Shown: piece after piece, positions 14,783 through 15,677 of the stretch
Layout: the number at the start of each line of letters is the position of its first letter
How positions within the stretch are numbered: position 1 is the first letter of the stretch
Assembly: GCA_034438015.1 (NCBI GenBank)
Contig: DAOTTD010000254.1
Location: 1 to 15,677, forward strand
Direction of reading: 5' to 3'
Source: JACDAE01 sp034438015
Lineage (GTDB): Bacteria; Chloroflexota; Ktedonobacteria; Ktedonobacterales; Ktedonobacteraceae
Length of the DNA stretch: 15,677 bases
Notes under the pieces: model-generated
The model's input: the letters and a program-made list of their open reading frames with translations, nothing else
Databases searched by the model: none
What the model was told of the DNA's origin: nothing
Program-made: the position numbers and the translations under genes

Positions 14783-15201
14783 GTAGGGAAGGGGCTTGCC
14801 CCCATCCGGCTCCCCGAGCCGGATGGTTCTCTCACCAACACATTTTTTGAGCGCCCATCGGGGTAGGGACCAGGAAACCGACCTAAAGGATGCTTGACAC
14901 ATATTGATAGCATCCCTTGCAAAAAATTGTTAGCTGAGAGAAGGACACCTCGCCATATGATGTTTGAAAAGGGGGGTCAGTCCAATTGGACAAAAACCTT
15001 TTGATGGTTGTGCCAGACCCACTGGCCCATCTCGCTCACCTGTAATGGCTCTGTGAGCAGGAGGTTCACTTTTGTGATGTTTTCGTAATGTCCATGCATT
15101 ACACTCCATACTGGAAAGGTCTGTCACAGATGCTGATGGGCACAACGAGGTGTGGATTGGAGACCCAACGTCTTGTCCCATCAGAGGGAGGGAGAGAGAG
15201 A
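14783..15201. other. 419-bp spacer without a recognisable gene
   Basis: Besides the hairpin at 14802-14826, this stretch holds small inverted repeats: GGATGCT/AGCATCC (14888-14894 and 14909-14915) and GCTCAC/GTGAGC (15034-15039 and 15053-15058). A TTGACA at 14894-14899 has no good -10 partner at normal spacing. A minus-strand reading frame at 14930-15181 has low-complexity, unconvincing composition. I see no gene here. It may be partly debris from the event that deleted the transporter. Confidence 0.5.
14802..14826 (+). terminator. Possible terminator hairpin after the MFS pseudogene
   Basis: CCATCCGGCTC pairs perfectly with GAGCCGGATGG around a CCC loop, 20 bp after the pseudogene stop. Only TTCTCTC follows, a weak U-tract, and a run of six T comes about 15 nt later. 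A second small stem (GGGGC/GCCCC) precedes it. It is plausible as a plus-strand terminator but not typical. Confidence 0.35.
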
Positions 15202-15677
15202 ATGAAACAGCAGCACGTTGATTATCAGGTGGTCCCCTATCCGAAGATCCGGAGGTGGATGGCGGCCATGTTTCGTTCCGTCCAGCACAAGCCCATGATC
15301 CATGGCTTGCTCGAAGTCGATGTGACCAGGGCGCGTGAGTTCCTGCGGGACCATAAAGCGAAAACCGGGGAGTCCCTGTCGTTCACGGCGTTCCTCACTA
15401 CCTGCCTAGCACAAGCCGTCGCTGAGCACAAAGCCGTGCAGGCCTGTCTCCAAGGCAGCAAGCGCCTCATCCTGTTTGATGAGGTGGACGTGTATCTCCC
15501 GATTGAGCATGAGATGGCTGGCCAGAAACAAGTCCTTCCCTCCATTATCCGAGCAGCCAATCGCAAGACCGTGCGCGAGATTCATCACGAGATCAGGGCA
15601 GCCCAGGTGCAGGATGTGACAAAAGACCTGATGAGGTTTCAGTCCCTTCCGACTTTGCTCTTTAAACCCTACCTCTG
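15202..15677 (+). CDS. 2-oxo acid dehydrogenase E2-type acyltransferase, N-terminal part (cut by window edge)
   Basis: 158 codons run from the ATG at 15202 to the window end without a stop. The sequence starts directly in a chloramphenicol-acetyltransferase-like fold. It has the YPKIRRWMAAMFRSVQHKP opening, VDVTRAREFLRDHKAKTGESLSF near residue 40, SFTAFLTTCLAQAVAEHKAVQA near 60, and VDVYLPIEHEMAGQKQVLP near 95. These are hallmarks of the E2 catalytic domain. No lipoyl or subunit-binding domain precedes it, so this is a free-standing domain rather than a classical dehydrogenase E2. The catalytic HxxxD motif would be beyond the window edge and cannot be checked. The GGAGGGAGAGAGAGA stretch before the ATG supplies a ribosome site. 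The acyl donor and acceptor are unknown. Confidence 0.82.
   Translation, partial: MKQQHVDYQVVPYPKIRRWMAAMFRSVQHKPMIHGLLEVDVTRAREFLRDHKAKTGESLSFTAFLTTCLAQAVAEHKAVQACLQGSKRLILFDEVDVYLPIEHEMAGQKQVLPSIIRAANRKTVREIHHEIRAAQVQDVTKDLMRFQSLPTLLFKPYL

Noticed and set aside
14930..15181. Minus-strand frame of 83 codons in the 3' spacer
   Set aside because: No ribosome site of note, unconvincing composition and no family resemblance; probably chance.

Overview
The window looks like a chromosomal segment of a moderately GC-rich bacterium, probably a Ktedonobacteria-type Chloroflexota. That placement is inference from the gene mix (an LppX/LprG-like lipoprotein, a free-standing E2-type acyltransferase, a two-span trypsin-like protease with a zinc-ribbon tail). 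No rRNA or other taxonomic marker is present. No tRNA, CRISPR array or intact insertion sequence was found.

Layout. 1-1753 (minus): glycolytic pair gap-pgk, with pgk cut by the window edge. 2044-3483 (minus): class I/II PLP aminotransferase. 3831-5375 (minus): histidine ammonia-lyase (hutH). 5376-5792: gene-poor, with an inverted repeat and a 32-codon ORF that may be an IS remnant. 5793-6575 (plus): two-domain dimeric alpha/beta-barrel (NIPSNAP-like) protein. 6697-7611 (minus): CDP-alcohol phosphatidyltransferase. 7882-9159 (minus): imidazolonepropionase (hutI). 9349-10794 (plus): small winged-helix-like protein, rhodanese and enoyl-ACP reductase (fabI), apparently one operon. 10797-12497 (minus): membrane-anchored serine protease. 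12635-13201 (minus): GNAT acetyltransferase. 13404-14312 (plus): LppX/LprG-like lipoprotein. 14331-14782 (plus): wreck of an MFS transporter. 15202-end (plus): partial E2-type acyltransferase.

The most striking structure is not a gene. Four near-perfect copies of the chromosomal ParB-binding site parS (consensus TGTTTCACGTGAAACA) lie in the intergenic spaces at 1801, 3815, 7646 and 7833. Two are exact and two differ at one base. Two long hairpin elements (about 3624-3777 and 7682-7818) share conserved modules around a long perfect palindrome whose inner arms differ. Each sits within about 40 bp of parS. The second is symmetrically enclosed by two parS sites in a 22-bp inverted repeat, giving a nested 213-bp structure (7641-7853). 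This suggests an origin-proximal centromere-like region and possibly a dispersed element that carries parS. No parA, parB or dnaA gene is in the window.

Functionally, gap and pgk catalyse consecutive steps of lower glycolysis. hutH and hutI are steps 1 and 3 of histidine degradation, but they are split by unrelated genes and hutU is absent. fabI completes fatty-acid elongation, and the CDP-alcohol phosphatidyltransferase would add membrane-lipid head groups. The remaining genes are peripheral: surface protease, lipoprotein and acyltransferases.
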